From Catellatospora methionotrophica (GTDB lineage Bacteria; Actinomycetota; Actinomycetes; Mycobacteriales; Micromonosporaceae), in contig NZ_JAAOTJ010000004.1 of the NCBI RefSeq assembly GCF_011297335.1, forward strand, positions 248,001-312,000: a stretch of DNA of 64,000 nucleotides, read 5' to 3'. Shown one piece after another: positions 1 to 8,622 of the stretch. A program made the translations under genes and the position numbers. Under the pieces are notes generated by a model. That model ran no database searches, was not told the DNA's origin, and saw nothing but the letters and a program-made list of their open reading frames with translations. How positions within the stretch are numbered: position 1 is the stretch's first letter; every line of letters starts with the position of its first letter.

Positions 1-39
1 TGTGTGCCGTTTGCCCGATATCTGACATGTCGCGAAAAG

Positions 40-106
40 CCCTCCGCCGCACCCGGATCGGTGCGATACCGGTCGGACCGACCGGCGATCCGGGCGCGAC
101 GGAGGG
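40..106 (-). terminator. Intrinsic terminator after the first GH74 gene
   Basis: A long hairpin has outer arms CCCTCCG (40-46) and CGGAGGG (100-106), and inner arms CCCGGATCG and CGATCCGGG. Read on the minus strand it is followed by CTTTTCG, a short T run. It lies just beyond the stop codon of the minus-strand GH74 gene, so it probably ends that transcript. Confidence 0.6.
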
Positions 107-119
107 TTGTTCATGCAGG

Positions 120-2393
120 TCAGTGAGGTTCGCCGACGATGATGCCGCGGCCGTTGGTGCCCACGTAGACCCGGCCGTGCACCCGCGGGTCGCCGATGAC
201 GACCGCCCCGGTCCACGCCCACTGGTGGCGGTCGTCGTTCAGCCGGATCCAGTGCCGTCCGGCGTCGTCGGAGCGGAAGATCCCACGGACCCCGCGGACC
301 TTGGCGCTGGTGAAGATCGCCGGATACGGCCGGTGCGGGGCGGCCTTGCCGAAGCCCACGTTGTCGGCCTCGTCCACGCCCGCGACCTGTGTGAACGTGC
401 TGCCGCCGTCGGTGGAGCGCCACATGCCGTACACCCCGCCGGTCTTGCCGCCCGCCAGCCAGATGTGCCCGGCGAACCCCGGCACCGCCTGGAAGCGCAC
501 ATCGCCCTCGGCGGGCAGGCCGGTCGCCCCGGCGGTGAAGGTGGCCCCGCCGTCCGCGCTGACGTGGAACGTCCCGGCGGCGAAGGCGTACATCCGGGCG
601 GGGTCGACCCGGTCCGCCTCGACCCGTACCCCGGCGGGCACGCCTGAGCTGGGCGCCCAGGTCGCGCCGCCGTCGGTGGAGCAGTGCACGGCCACGCCGT
701 CGGGCGACCAGAGCACGCGGGTGCCTTCGGCGTTCACCGCGACCTTGCCGCCGCCGGTGATGCCGTCCGGCTGCGACGCCGCCGGGGTCCAGGTCGCGCC
801 GCCGTCGTACGAGATGCCGAAGCGCTCGCCGCCCGTCGGGTTGCCCACCCGCACCACCGTGCCCGGCACCAGCGCGGCGAAGTCCAGGCCGGTGGTGCTG
901 CCGTGGGTGGGATTGGCGAACATCAGGCCCGGCTGCGCGAAGTCGTGGTGCACGAAGCCGCCCACGTCGCCGAGCGCCGAGATCAGGTGCGCGCCCACCG
1001 GCGGGCTGACCAGGTCGAGCACCGCCGTCTCCTCCAGGCCACGGGCCCGCACCTCGATGTGTACGGTCCCGCCGGTGTCCCAGTCGGTGAGGTTGTCCGT
1101 CGCGTAGACCGTCGCACCGGTGCCGTAGAGCAGCCGGTCCGAGTCGAACGGGTCGATCTCCAGGGACTCCGTCATCCAGCCCAGCTTCGGTGCCTCCTCC
1201 GGCAGCGGCGGGGTCGCGTTCCAGGTCAGCCAGGGCGCGTCGGTGATGTCGAGGTCGTAGCGCTTGATCCGGTTCGGCCAGTCGCCCCAGTCCCACGACC
1301 GGGTCCAGCTCGCGCCGCCGTCGGTGGTGCGGAAGAACACCACATCCGGCCACCAGGCGATCTGCGTGGCGACGAGCAGAGTGCCGGGGCGCTGCCGGTC
1401 GATCGTCAGACCGGAGTAGCCCCAGCCGCCGTTCTCCGGGGTCACGTCGGTCCAGGCGTCGGTGGCCGTGTCGAGCTTCCAGACCTTGCCCGAACCGCCG
1501 TCGTACGGCCCGCCGGTATCACTGGTGGCCAGGTAGAGGTACCCGCCCACGTGGTCGAGCACGCCCTTGTGCGGCACGTGCCCGGTCGGCGCGCCCGGCA
1601 CCGCGGCCCAGCTGACCCCGCCGTCGGTGGAGCGGTAGAGCGGGTTGTCCTTGTCGGCCACGCCCGCGTAGATCGTCTGCGTGCGCCGCCGGCGGCCCCC
1701 GGTACGCGGGTCGAACACCACCCAGACCACGCCCTGCAGGTCGCTGGAGTAGCCGCTGGTGTCGTTCGGGTCCGCCCGGTACGTGCCCGGATTCGGGAAC
1801 GCGGTGACCCGCGCCCAGCGCTCGCCGTGGTCGGTGCTGCGCCACAGCCCTTGCCCGCTCGGCGCGCCCAGGTAGAGCACCTCGTTGCGGTGCGGGTCGA
1901 TGGCCAGGCGCTCGCCCATGCCCCGGCCAGGCATGTTGCCGCCCAGCTTGAACGGCAGCTCGGTGACCTTCCAGGTGCGGCCCCGGTCACGCGAGCGCAG
2001 GATCGCCCCGTTGTTCGGGTCCCAGTCGTTGGTGTACGTCCCGACGGCCGCGTATACCCGGTCCGGGTCGCGGGCGTCGGTGGCCAGGCTCGCCACCCCC
2101 GACCAGCCCCACTTCTCCCAGCCCACCCAGTCCAGCAGCGGCACCCACCGGCTCGTGGACGGCTGCCAGCGGTACGCCCCGCCGATGTCGGTGCGGGCGT
2201 ACACCAGGCCGGGTTCGGACTGGTTGAACACGATGCCGGGGACGAAGCCGCCACCGACGACCTCGACGTTGTCCCAGCGGTAGCCCCTGCCCCCGGCCAG
2301 CGCGGGCGCGCCGAGCAGACCCGCTCCGGCGGCGACGCCGACCGCTCCGGCCGCGCCCAGCAGGCCGCGCCGGGAGATCCGTGCCTCGTTCAT
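120..2393 (-). CDS. GH74-family xyloglucanase-like secreted glycosidase, Tat signal, no CBM
   Basis: A 757-residue secreted protein with repeated BNR/sialidase-type motifs (S-T-D-G-G-x-x-W and variants such as STDHGERW) spread along its length, as in GH74 endo-xyloglucanases built from two seven-bladed propellers. The N-terminus has SRRGLLG followed by an Ala/Gly-rich hydrophobic stretch to about residue 33, a twin-arginine signal. The mature protein opens with YRWDNVEVVGGGFVPGI, nearly the same as the neighbouring GH74 product. It has no carbohydrate-binding module. The ATG is preceded by AGAGGA about six bases upstream. By family it should cut the beta-1,4-glucan backbone of xyloglucan outside the cell. 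It lies downstream of a second GH74 gene in the same orientation, separated by a strong hairpin. The exact cleavage mode cannot be read from the sequence. Confidence 0.88.
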   Translation of the reverse strand: MNEARISRRGLLGAAGAVGVAAGAGLLGAPALAGGRGYRWDNVEVVGGGFVPGIVFNQSEPGLVYARTDIGGAYRWQPSTSRWVPLLDWVGWEKWGWSGVASLATDARDPDRVYAAVGTYTNDWDPNNGAILRSRDRGRTWKVTELPFKLGGNMPGRGMGERLAIDPHRNEVLYLGAPSGQGLWRSTDHGERWARVTAFPNPGTYRADPNDTSGYSSDLQGVVWVVFDPRTGGRRRRTQTIYAGVADKDNPLYRSTDGGVSWAAVPGAPTGHVPHKGVLDHVGGYLYLATSDTGGPYDGGSGKVWKLDTATDAWTDVTPENGGWGYSGLTIDRQRPGTLLVATQIAWWPDVVFFRTTDGGASWTRSWDWGDWPNRIKRYDLDITDAPWLTWNATPPLPEEAPKLGWMTESLEIDPFDSDRLLYGTGATVYATDNLTDWDTGGTVHIEVRARGLEETAVLDLVSPPVGAHLISALGDVGGFVHHDFAQPGLMFANPTHGSTTGLDFAALVPGTVVRVGNPTGGERFGISYDGGATWTPAASQPDGITGGGKVAVNAEGTRVLWSPDGVAVHCSTDGGATWAPSSGVPAGVRVEADRVDPARMYAFAAGTFHVSADGGATFTAGATGLPAEGDVRFQAVPGFAGHIWLAGGKTGGVYGMWRSTDGGSTFTQVAGVDEADNVGFGKAAPHRPYPAIFTSAKVRGVRGIFRSDDAGRHWIRLNDDRHQWAWTGAVVIGDPRVHGRVYVGTNGRGIIVGEPH

Positions 2394-2416
2394 TCTGCTT
2401 CCTCTCCACGCACGAG

Positions 2417-2446
2417 CGAGGCGTCCCCCGGCTGGGGGACGCCTCG
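2417..2446 (-). terminator. Perfect 13-bp hairpin between the tandem GH74 genes
   Basis: Arms at 2417-2429 (CGAGGCGTCCCCC) and 2434-2446 pair perfectly around a 4-base loop. The hairpin lies 16 bases past the stop of the upstream minus-strand GH74 gene and ahead of the next one, so the two genes are probably not a simple uninterrupted operon. There is no strong T run, as is common for actinobacterial terminators. Confidence 0.6.
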
Positions 2447-2461
2447 GTTCTCAGGGGGCGA

Positions 2462-5191
2462 TCACAGCGCCGTGCAGGTCACCGGCGACGGGATCGGGTT
2501 GGAGCTGCTGTTCCAGGAGGCGTTGAAGCCCGCCGTCGTACTGGCCGCGGGCGCGAGCGCGCCGTTGTAGCCCTCGTTGACGGCCTGCACCGCGGACCCG
2601 GTCTGGGTCTTGACGCCGCCCCACATCTGCGAGATGACCTGTCCGGCGGTGAAGGTGAAGTTGACCCGCCAGCCGGTCGTGGCGACCGTGCCGGTGCTGG
2701 TCACCTTCAGCTCACCGGTGAACCCGCCGGGCCAGGAGTTGAGCACCTGGTACGTCGCCGTACACGCCTTGCCGCCCGGCCCGGACGGGCTGGGTGAGGC
2801 CGACGGCGACGCCGACGGGCGCGGTGACGCGCTGGGCGAGGCGGACGGCGACGGGGATGCCGAGGCCGACGCCGACGGGCTCGCGGGCGGGCTCGACGGG
2901 GTCACCGTGGAATCGCCGTAGATGATGCCCCGTCCGTTGGTGCCCAGGTAGACGCGGCCGTACGTGCGCGGGTCGCCGGTGATCGCGTCGCCGGCGTTGC
3001 CGTACTGGTGCTGCGCGTCGTTGATGCGGACCCAGGTCGCGCCGACGTCGTTGGAGCGGTACACGCCGCGTACGCCGTCGATGGTGGCCATGGTGTAGAC
3101 CGCCATGTTGGTGCGGCCCGGGGCGGCCTTGCCGAAGCCGATGCCCACGCCGCTGGCCGACGCGGCGAACTTGGTGAACGACGTGCCCGAGTTCGTCGAC
3201 CGGTACACGCCGGTCTCCCCGGCCAGCCAGATCTCGCCCTCGACGCCCGGCATCGCCTTGAAGTTGCCGGTCGCGCCCAGCCCGGTGGCGGTGCTCGTGA
3301 AGCTCTGCCCGCCGTTGGTGCTCACGTAGAAGGTGCCGTTGTACAGGGCGTAGAACTTGTTCGGGTTGACCCGGTCCGACTCGACCTTCGCCGTGGCGGG
3401 CGCGCCGGTGGCCTGGCTGAAGCCGCCGCCGAAGCTGGTGGCGTAGAAGACGCCGTTGGCCTCGGTGCTCCACACCACGCGGGTGCCGTTGGCGTTGAGC
3501 GCTACGGTGCCGCCCTGCGCTCCGCTCGGCGAGCCGCCCGACCACCAGTTCGCGCCGCCGTCGGAGGACACGCCGATGTTGGTCTGCCCGTTGGCGGTGC
3601 GCGCGCCCTTGCCGACCCGGACCACGTAACTCGGGTTCAGCTCGGCGTAGTCGAGGCTGTTCGTGCTGCCGAAGTACGGCATGTCGAACATGTCGGGGAC
3701 GACGTCCAGGCTGGTGTGCCGGAAGCCGCCGATGTCGCCGACGCCGGAGATCAGCGGAGCGCCGCCGGTCGGCGGGCTGATCAGGTCCAGCACCGCGGTC
3801 TCCTCCAGGCCCTTGATGAACGGGCTCAGGGCGACCGTGCCGCCGGTGTCCAGCGCGGTGAGGTTCGTGGTCCCGTAGATCGTCGCGCCGGTTCCGAACA
3901 GCATCCGGTTGGCGTTGAACGGGTCGATCTCCAGCGCCTCGGTCATCCAGCCCAGCTTCGGCGACTGCTCGGGGGCCGACTTCTGCTCGTTGAAGTCCAG
4001 CCACGGCACGCCGGAGATGTTCAGCGTGTAGCGGTTGGTCCGGTTCGGCCAGGCGTAGTCGTAGAACTGCCGCCAGGTCGCGCCGCCGTCGGTGCTGCGC
4101 CAGATGAACGTGTCCGGATACCAGGAGCTGTAGGCGGTGACCATCAGCGTGTTCGGGTTCTGCCGGTCGACCGACAGGCCCGAGTAGCCGAAGTAGTTGT
4201 TGCCCGTGTCGCTCGACGGGACCGGGCTGATCTGGGTCCACGCGCCGGTCGACAGCTGCATCTTCCACACGTCGCCGTGGCCGCCGTCGTACGGGCCGCC
4301 CTTGTCGCTGGTGGTGATGTAGAGGTAGCCGCCCGCGATCTCGCCCTGGTGGGCCAGGTAGCCGGTCGGCTGGTTGGCCACGCGCTCCCAGCTGGTGCCG
4401 CCGTTGAGGCTGCGGTACACGGTGTTCTGCAGGTCCGCGACGTCCACGTAGATCGTCTGCGTGGTGCTGCCCGCGCTGCCGGTGGACTTGTCGAAAGCCA
4501 CCCAGCCGATGCCCTGGCTGTAGTTCAGGTAGTCGTTGGTGTCGGCCGGGTCCTGCACGTAGTTGCCCGCGTTCGGGAAGTTCGTGACCTTCGACCAGGT
4601 CACGCCCGAGTCGGTGCTGCGCCACAGGCCGTTGCCGGCCTCCGCGCCGAAGTACAGCGTGCTGTTGCGGTTCGGGTCGACGACCAGGCGCTCACCCATG
4701 CCGCGGCCGGGCATGTTCCCGCCGACCTTGAACGGCAGCGTGGTGGCGGCCCAGGTGGCGCCCTTGTCCGAGGAGCGCAGGATGGCGCCGTTGTTCGGGT
4801 CCCAGCTGTTGAGGTACATGCCGACCGCGGCGTACACCTTGCTGGTCTGCACCGGGTCGGTGGCCAGGCTGAGCACGCCGTTGTAGTTCCAGTGGTCCCA
4901 GCCCGCGAAGTCCAGCAGCGGGATCCAGCTGCTCGTGGACTGGTTCCAGCGGTACGCGCCGCCGATGTCGGTGCGCGCGTAGATCAGGTTCTGCTCGGTC
5001 GGGTTGAAGATGATGCCGGGCACGAACCCGCCACCGTCGATACGAACGTTCTTCCAGGTGTACGGCTCGGACGAGGCGGCCGCGGCCGGGGTGCCCCCGG
5101 CCAGCTGGGTGACGACCGCCAGCGCGCCCGCCGTCAGGGTGGCGGCGAGGGTCCCGGCGAGGGTGCGGGTTCTTCGGGCACGGGGTTGCAT
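2462..5191 (-). CDS. GH74-family xyloglucanase with C-terminal CBM2
   Basis: A roughly 909-residue secreted enzyme. It has an Arg-rich start and a hydrophobic Sec-type signal ending near AAAA, then about 720 residues of GH74 double propeller with many STDGGATW-type Asp-box motifs. A Ser/Pro linker of about 44 residues follows, then a C-terminal cellulose-binding CBM2 of about 100 residues with its flanking cysteines (ACTATY and PVTCTAL) and conserved Trp residues. By family it is an endo-xyloglucanase anchored on cellulose by the CBM. A GTG three codons upstream (5200) would also be in frame. The ATG at 5191 is preferred because GGAG sits eight bases before it. The catalytic part is closely related to the adjacent GH74, which suggests tandem duplication. 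Confidence 0.9.
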   Translation of the reverse strand: MQPRARRTRTLAGTLAATLTAGALAVVTQLAGGTPAAAASSEPYTWKNVRIDGGGFVPGIIFNPTEQNLIYARTDIGGAYRWNQSTSSWIPLLDFAGWDHWNYNGVLSLATDPVQTSKVYAAVGMYLNSWDPNNGAILRSSDKGATWAATTLPFKVGGNMPGRGMGERLVVDPNRNSTLYFGAEAGNGLWRSTDSGVTWSKVTNFPNAGNYVQDPADTNDYLNYSQGIGWVAFDKSTGSAGSTTQTIYVDVADLQNTVYRSLNGGTSWERVANQPTGYLAHQGEIAGGYLYITTSDKGGPYDGGHGDVWKMQLSTGAWTQISPVPSSDTGNNYFGYSGLSVDRQNPNTLMVTAYSSWYPDTFIWRSTDGGATWRQFYDYAWPNRTNRYTLNISGVPWLDFNEQKSAPEQSPKLGWMTEALEIDPFNANRMLFGTGATIYGTTNLTALDTGGTVALSPFIKGLEETAVLDLISPPTGGAPLISGVGDIGGFRHTSLDVVPDMFDMPYFGSTNSLDYAELNPSYVVRVGKGARTANGQTNIGVSSDGGANWWSGGSPSGAQGGTVALNANGTRVVWSTEANGVFYATSFGGGFSQATGAPATAKVESDRVNPNKFYALYNGTFYVSTNGGQSFTSTATGLGATGNFKAMPGVEGEIWLAGETGVYRSTNSGTSFTKFAASASGVGIGFGKAAPGRTNMAVYTMATIDGVRGVYRSNDVGATWVRINDAQHQYGNAGDAITGDPRTYGRVYLGTNGRGIIYGDSTVTPSSPPASPSASASASPSPSASPSASPRPSASPSASPSPSGPGGKACTATYQVLNSWPGGFTGELKVTSTGTVATTGWRVNFTFTAGQVISQMWGGVKTQTGSAVQAVNEGYNGALAPAASTTAGFNASWNSSSNPIPSPVTCTAL

Positions 5192-5350
5192 CTGTGGCAC
5201 TCCAGTGGGGGACGGTGCCGCTGGCGCACAGGTGACGGGGCGGGTCCCGGGCAGTGTTCACCGCCGCACCGCCTGTGCCGGCAACGGCGACAGAACGTGC
5301 GAATGCGTGGCGCGGGACTGCCCTCGGTTGCGCGCACCGGTCCCGTGGAG

Positions 5351-5380
5351 AGGTTCACACGCCCGTCACAGGCATGTCAA
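5351..5380 (-). promoter_or_regulatory. Candidate promoter for the GH74-CBM2 gene
   Basis: On the minus strand TTGACA (5375-5380) is followed after 18 bases by GAACCT (5351-5356), which is preceded by an extended TGn. It lies about 160 bases before the GH74-CBM2 start. The -35 is perfect and the -10 is weak. I saw no CebR-type operator in this leader. Confidence 0.4.
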
Positions 5381-5538
5381 TAGTTTGATGTGCCAACGAA
5401 CTCGTGTCCGATGTGCCCCTTCGGTGGGCTCGCGGCAGACCCGGCCCCTTAGATCACATAGGAGACAATGGCTAGGTGCGGCTTGCTCGGGCGTTGTAAG
5501 GTCTGCCCGCGATCCCTCAACCCCTCCGGAGCTCGCTC

Positions 5539-6090
5539 ATGAGTGAATACACCCCTCAGGTGAACCTGGTCAGCCGCACCGGCGCCGGCGTGGTCGGCGG
5601 TGTCGCCGGCGGCCTGTTCCTGGCGCTCGCGCTGCAGATCACCAGCCACATCAAGCCGTACGCCCAGCTCGTCGGCGAGGTCGAGGCCTCGACGGCATGG
5701 GTCATGGTGCTGATGGTGGCCGGCGCGGCCGGCGGCCTGTTCGGCGCGTTCGTCGGCAAGTTCATCCGCGGCCAGATCGTCCCCGCGGTCGGTGTCGGCC
5801 TGGTCTGGGGCATGATCACCTGGCTGGTGCTGGCAATGCTGATCCTGCCGCTGTTCGGCGACGGTGCCGTCTTCGGCATCAAGGACGCCGGTGGCATCGT
5901 CATCCTCGGCGTCTACGTCGTCTTCGGCGTCATCACGTCGATCGTGTACGCCATCGCCGGCCCGCGCCGCCGCCACCACTACCGCCGCCGCCGCGAGGTC
6001 GGCTTCGTGATGGCCATGCCGTCCATCCGCCGCCGCCGCAGCCGGTCGCGCCGCTCCGACGAGGACCTCGTCGAAGAGCTCGAAGACTGA
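5539..6090 (+). CDS. Small membrane protein with Arg-rich cytoplasmic tail, function unknown
   Basis: A 183-residue protein I do not recognise by family. Hydrophobic segments at about residues 15-35, 53-75, 80-105 and 115-140 suggest four membrane spans, several with glycine-zipper-like GG pairs. After about residue 143 comes a very basic stretch of Arg and His, then a second Arg/Ser-rich cluster and an acidic end (DEDLVEELED). The positive tail would stay in the cytoplasm. The ATG is preceded by GGAG seven bases upstream. It is transcribed alone, divergent from the GH74 gene, and ends in a hairpin. The basic tail could bind nucleic acid or lipid head groups, but nothing here proves it. Confidence 0.75.
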   Translation: MSEYTPQVNLVSRTGAGVVGGVAGGLFLALALQITSHIKPYAQLVGEVEASTAWVMVLMVAGAAGGLFGAFVGKFIRGQIVPAVGVGLVWGMITWLVLAMLILPLFGDGAVFGIKDAGGIVILGVYVVFGVITSIVYAIAGPRRRHHYRRRREVGFVMAMPSIRRRRSRSRRSDEDLVEELED

Positions 6091-6099
6091 GACAGCAGC

Positions 6100-6140
6100 A
6101 GGGCACCTTCCCTGGCGTTCCGCGTCGGGGAAGGTGCCCT
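6100..6140. terminator. Bidirectional terminator between convergent genes
   Basis: Arms AGGGCACCTTCCC (6100-6112) and GGGAAGGTGCCCT (6128-6140) pair perfectly and are followed by TCTTCG. The hairpin lies between the forward membrane-protein gene and the reverse 67-residue gene and can serve both. Confidence 0.7.
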
Positions 6141-6149
6141 TCTTCGCGT

Positions 6150-6353
6150 CTAGAGGTTGCGGGCGATCTCCGCGAGCACGTCGGAGGGGACCTCCACGAC
6201 GGTCTCGTGTGCCGGGATGTCGAGCTGACCCAGCGCCTCCGGGTCGGTGACCCGCCACCCCTGGACCACGAACGTGTCCCGGTCGGTCCGGTACAGCGAC
6301 GGGCAGTTGGTGTCTCCGGACAGCACGGTCTTGCGGATGAACGTGAGCTGCAC
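6150..6353 (-). CDS. Small protein of a type often found beside XRE regulators, function unknown
   Basis: A 67-residue protein starting at GTG with GGGGGA four bases upstream. It opens MQLTFIRKTV and carries a C-P-S-L-Y-x-T-D-R-D-T-F-V-V-Q-G-W pattern. From memory, this pattern recurs in small actinomycete proteins encoded next to helix-turn-helix (XRE) regulators. Here no XRE gene is adjacent; the nearest regulator is the LuxR-type gene on the same strand. The protein has no membrane segment or signal. Its function is unknown. The lack of the usual partner makes it either an orphan or a partner of a gene elsewhere. Confidence 0.65.
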   Translation of the reverse strand: MQLTFIRKTVLSGDTNCPSLYRTDRDTFVVQGWRVTDPEALGQLDIPAHETVVEVPSDVLAEIARNL

Positions 6354-6386
6354 TGATCCCCCTGGCTAGACGGCACGGGCGTATCG

Positions 6387-6404
6387 TTAGCTTAGCGAAG
6401 CAAA
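6387..6404. promoter_or_regulatory. Operator-like inverted repeat upstream of the 67-residue gene
   Basis: TTAGCTT and AAGCAAA arms flank AGCG, with one mismatch between the arms. The repeat lies 34 bases before the GTG of the 67-residue gene, in a local AT-rich patch. It resembles a dimeric repressor site. No regulator can be assigned. Confidence 0.35.
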
Positions 6405-6492
6405 GTGCGCAAACCGGGTAAGTCGGGCGGCAAGTGTCTCCCCGGTGGCGCGCCTGCGCCTGCTCCCTCGACGCCAACCGCCGCCACAGCCG

Positions 6493-7500
6493 TCAACCGC
6501 GCCGGACTGCCCACAGCGCCGCCTCGGTCCGTGAGGCCGAACCCGTCTTGCGCAGCAGGTTCGACACGTGCACGGCGACCGTCCGGATCGAGATGTCCAA
6601 GGTGCGGGCCATCTGCTTGTTGGACATGCCCGCCGCAAGGCAGTCCAGCACCTCCCGCTCCCGCACTGTCAGCTCGGCCGACTCGCGCACGTCCCACCCG
6701 GCCGATACCGCGCCCGGCCGCAGATGAGCCGGCATCGGCTCGTCAAGCAGTGCCTGCGGACCCCGCCCGGCCGTCGCCGCCAGCAACTCCACCAGCCAGT
6801 ACGGGTTGCCGCCGGTCCGCTCGCAGACCGCCCCGGCCAGGTGCTCCGGAACCGGGCCGTGCACCTGGGTGACGATCCGCGCGACATCGTCCGGCACCAG
6901 CGGGCCGAGGTGCTGACGGACCGCCCCCGGTGCGCCCGACAGCCGCGCCAGCGTCCGAGCGACCAGCTCCGGCGAGTCAGCGGCATCCGGCGGGCGGCTG
7001 GTCGCCAGGATCAGTGCGGGCAGGTCCGGCGCGGCCGCCAGCTCGCCGACCAGGTTCAGGCTGGCCGGGTCCAGCGCGTGCAGATCCTCGACGACCAGCA
7101 CCGCCGGCCCGGTCCCGACCAGCGCCCGCACCGTACGCACCGCGAGCCGCAGCAGCGCGCCGGGGGCGTACCGCTCGCTCGGCGCGTGCGGGTCCTGCGC
7201 CAGCCAGGCCAGTCCGTCCGCGGGCACCGGCAGCTCGCGGGTGTCCCGCCCGCACAGCACCGCCGCCAGCCAGTCATAGGGCGCGGGCGTATGCAGCCGC
7301 GCCACGCCGTACAGCACCGTGGCCGGACCCGGCGAGAACGCCGCGAGCGCGCTGGTGACCAGCCGGGACTTGCCGATCCCGGCCGCGCCGGTGATCGACA
7401 CCACTGTGGCGGGCGTGGGACCGCCGTCCCGGACACGGGACCACCGCCGGACGAGCTCTGCCAGCTCGGCCGCGCGTCCCACCATCGGCACCGGCGTCAT
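6493..7500 (-). CDS. Compact LuxR-family regulator with N-terminal AAA ATPase domain
   Basis: A 335-residue regulator. A P-loop GAAGIGKS lies at about residues 38-45 after a VGRAAEL motif typical of AAA_16/LAL proteins. A Walker B-like LVVEDLH lies in the middle. A LuxR helix-turn-helix fills the last 65 residues (LTVREREVLDCLAAG, NKQMARTLDIS, TVAVHVSNLL). Family members of the LAL type are usually around 900 residues with a long TPR middle; here the ATPase joins almost directly to the HTH. The ATG at 7500 is chosen over an upstream in-frame start because a TAnnnT -10 (TATGGT) sits six bases before it. It probably acts as an ATP-gated transcription activator. Its target is unknown. Confidence 0.82.
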   Translation of the reverse strand: MTPVPMVGRAAELAELVRRWSRVRDGGPTPATVVSITGAAGIGKSRLVTSALAAFSPGPATVLYGVARLHTPAPYDWLAAVLCGRDTRELPVPADGLAWLAQDPHAPSERYAPGALLRLAVRTVRALVGTGPAVLVVEDLHALDPASLNLVGELAAAPDLPALILATSRPPDAADSPELVARTLARLSGAPGAVRQHLGPLVPDDVARIVTQVHGPVPEHLAGAVCERTGGNPYWLVELLAATAGRGPQALLDEPMPAHLRPGAVSAGWDVRESAELTVREREVLDCLAAGMSNKQMARTLDISIRTVAVHVSNLLRKTGSASRTEAALWAVRRG

Positions 7501-7858
7501 CGGTTCACCATACGTACCAACGTCACGGCCACTACTGCTGACCTGCGAGCGCTCGCGCCCAACGGGACGGCCGCCCATCACCGACCGACTGGCGGGGCCT
7601 CGCGACCCGGCCCCGCCGCGACGCGCCCGATGCATGACCCAGGGAGCGGTGTCCTTTGACACGCCGCGACCCCGGACCCGGACAGTACCGAACCGGCCCA
7701 CGTCCGCTGCCTGTGGCCGCAGCCCTGCAAAGATGCAGCTCAGAGTGGATCACTGCGGCCCCGGCCGGGGCGCGGCGAGCACTCGACGGCCGAGATCCCG
7801 CAGGGATAAGTACTACTGCTTAAAGACAAACCGCGTCTCAGTAGGCAGGCTATGCACC
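7501..7858. other. 358-base intergenic region between divergent luxR-type and PP2C genes
   Basis: No convincing gene. It holds the probable leaderless -10 of the LuxR-type gene (TATGGT on the minus strand, 7507-7512). A forward TTGACA at 7656-7661 has no good -10 at the usual distance. An AT-richer patch before the PP2C start (about 7805-7850) may contain its promoter. Confidence 0.4.
7507..7512 (-). promoter_or_regulatory. Leaderless -10 of the LuxR-type gene
   Basis: TATGGT on the minus strand is six bases before the ATG at 7500 and supports that start codon. Confidence 0.4.
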
Positions 7859-8581
7859 ATGACCCTGAGCCTGCACGCCGTCGCCCGCACCGATGCCGGA
7901 CTCGTCCGTGAGAACAACGAGGACTCGGCGTTCGCGGGCAGGCGTTTCCTGGCGGTGGCCGACGGTGTCGGCGGCTCCCCGTCAGGCGAGGTGGCCAGCC
8001 GGATCGTCATCGAGACCCTGGCCCCGCTGGAGCAGGACGGCACCCGCCACGGCGCCGACGTGCTACTGGCCGAACTCGCCGTGGCCAACCGCCGCATCCG
8101 CGAGGCCATCGAGGCCGAACCCGCCATCGACGGTATGGGCACCACGCTCACCGCCGTGCTGCTCGGCCCCGACGACGCGACCCTGCTGCACGTCGGCGAC
8201 TCCCGGGGCTACCTGGTACGCGGCGGCAGGCTCCGCCAGCTCACCGTCGACGACACGCTGGTCCAGGCGATGGTCGAGCGCGGGCTGCTCGCCCCCGAGG
8301 AGGTGCGGCACCACCCGCACCGCTCGATCATCACCCAGGCGGTGCAGGGGCGGGAGTTCACGCCGACGGTCACCACGCTGAACCTGGAGATCGGCGACCG
8401 GTTGCTGCTGTGCAGCGACGGCCTGTCCGACATCGTCACCGACGAGGCGCTGGCCGAGGTCCTGGGCGGGTACACCGACGCGGAGGCCATCGCCGACCGG
8501 CTGATCAAACTCGCGCTCGCCGCCGGGGCCCCGGACAACGTGACGGTGGTCGTCGCGGACGTCACGGCGTACGCCTTCTGA
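7859..8581 (+). CDS. PP2C-family serine/threonine protein phosphatase
   Basis: A 240-residue soluble phosphatase with the full set of PP2C metal-binding motifs: RENNED near residues 17-22, ADGVGG at 34-39, GDSRGY in the middle, CSDGLSD, and APDNVTVVV near the end. The family removes phosphate from Ser/Thr of proteins using two Mn or Mg ions and usually opposes Hanks-type kinases. It has no membrane segment or sensor domain, so it resembles the catalytic part of PstP. The start is the ATG giving MTLSLHAVAR, which matches family N-termini; upstream in-frame codons lack coding character. No kinase gene lies nearby. It is probably followed closely by a small membrane gene. Confidence 0.9.
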   Translation: MTLSLHAVARTDAGLVRENNEDSAFAGRRFLAVADGVGGSPSGEVASRIVIETLAPLEQDGTRHGADVLLAELAVANRRIREAIEAEPAIDGMGTTLTAVLLGPDDATLLHVGDSRGYLVRGGRLRQLTVDDTLVQAMVERGLLAPEEVRHHPHRSIITQAVQGREFTPTVTTLNLEIGDRLLLCSDGLSDIVTDEALAEVLGGYTDAEAIADRLIKLALAAGAPDNVTVVVADVTAYAF

Positions 8582-8607
8582 CCGGCTGGGCGGTGGCGCA
8601 TACCTGT

Positions 8608-8613
8608 TAGCGT
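8608..8613 (+). promoter_or_regulatory. Candidate leaderless -10 for the 84-residue membrane gene
   Basis: TAGCGT lies nine bases before the ATG at 8623, which puts the expected transcription start at or within a few bases of the start codon. No clear -35 or Shine-Dalgarno is seen. Confidence 0.4.
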
Positions 8614-8622
8614 GCCGAACTC

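Noticed and set aside
684-2570. Long forward open frame opposite the GH74 gene (and a similar one at 3008-5383)
   Set aside because: Composition (Arg/Val/Gly/His-rich, no domain) is that of an antisense frame in GC-rich DNA; the reverse strand encodes clear GH74 motifs.
5201-5538. CebR-type operator upstream of the GH74-CBM2 gene
   Set aside because: No site close to the TGGGAGCGCTCCCA pattern was found there, unlike the GH6 leader.
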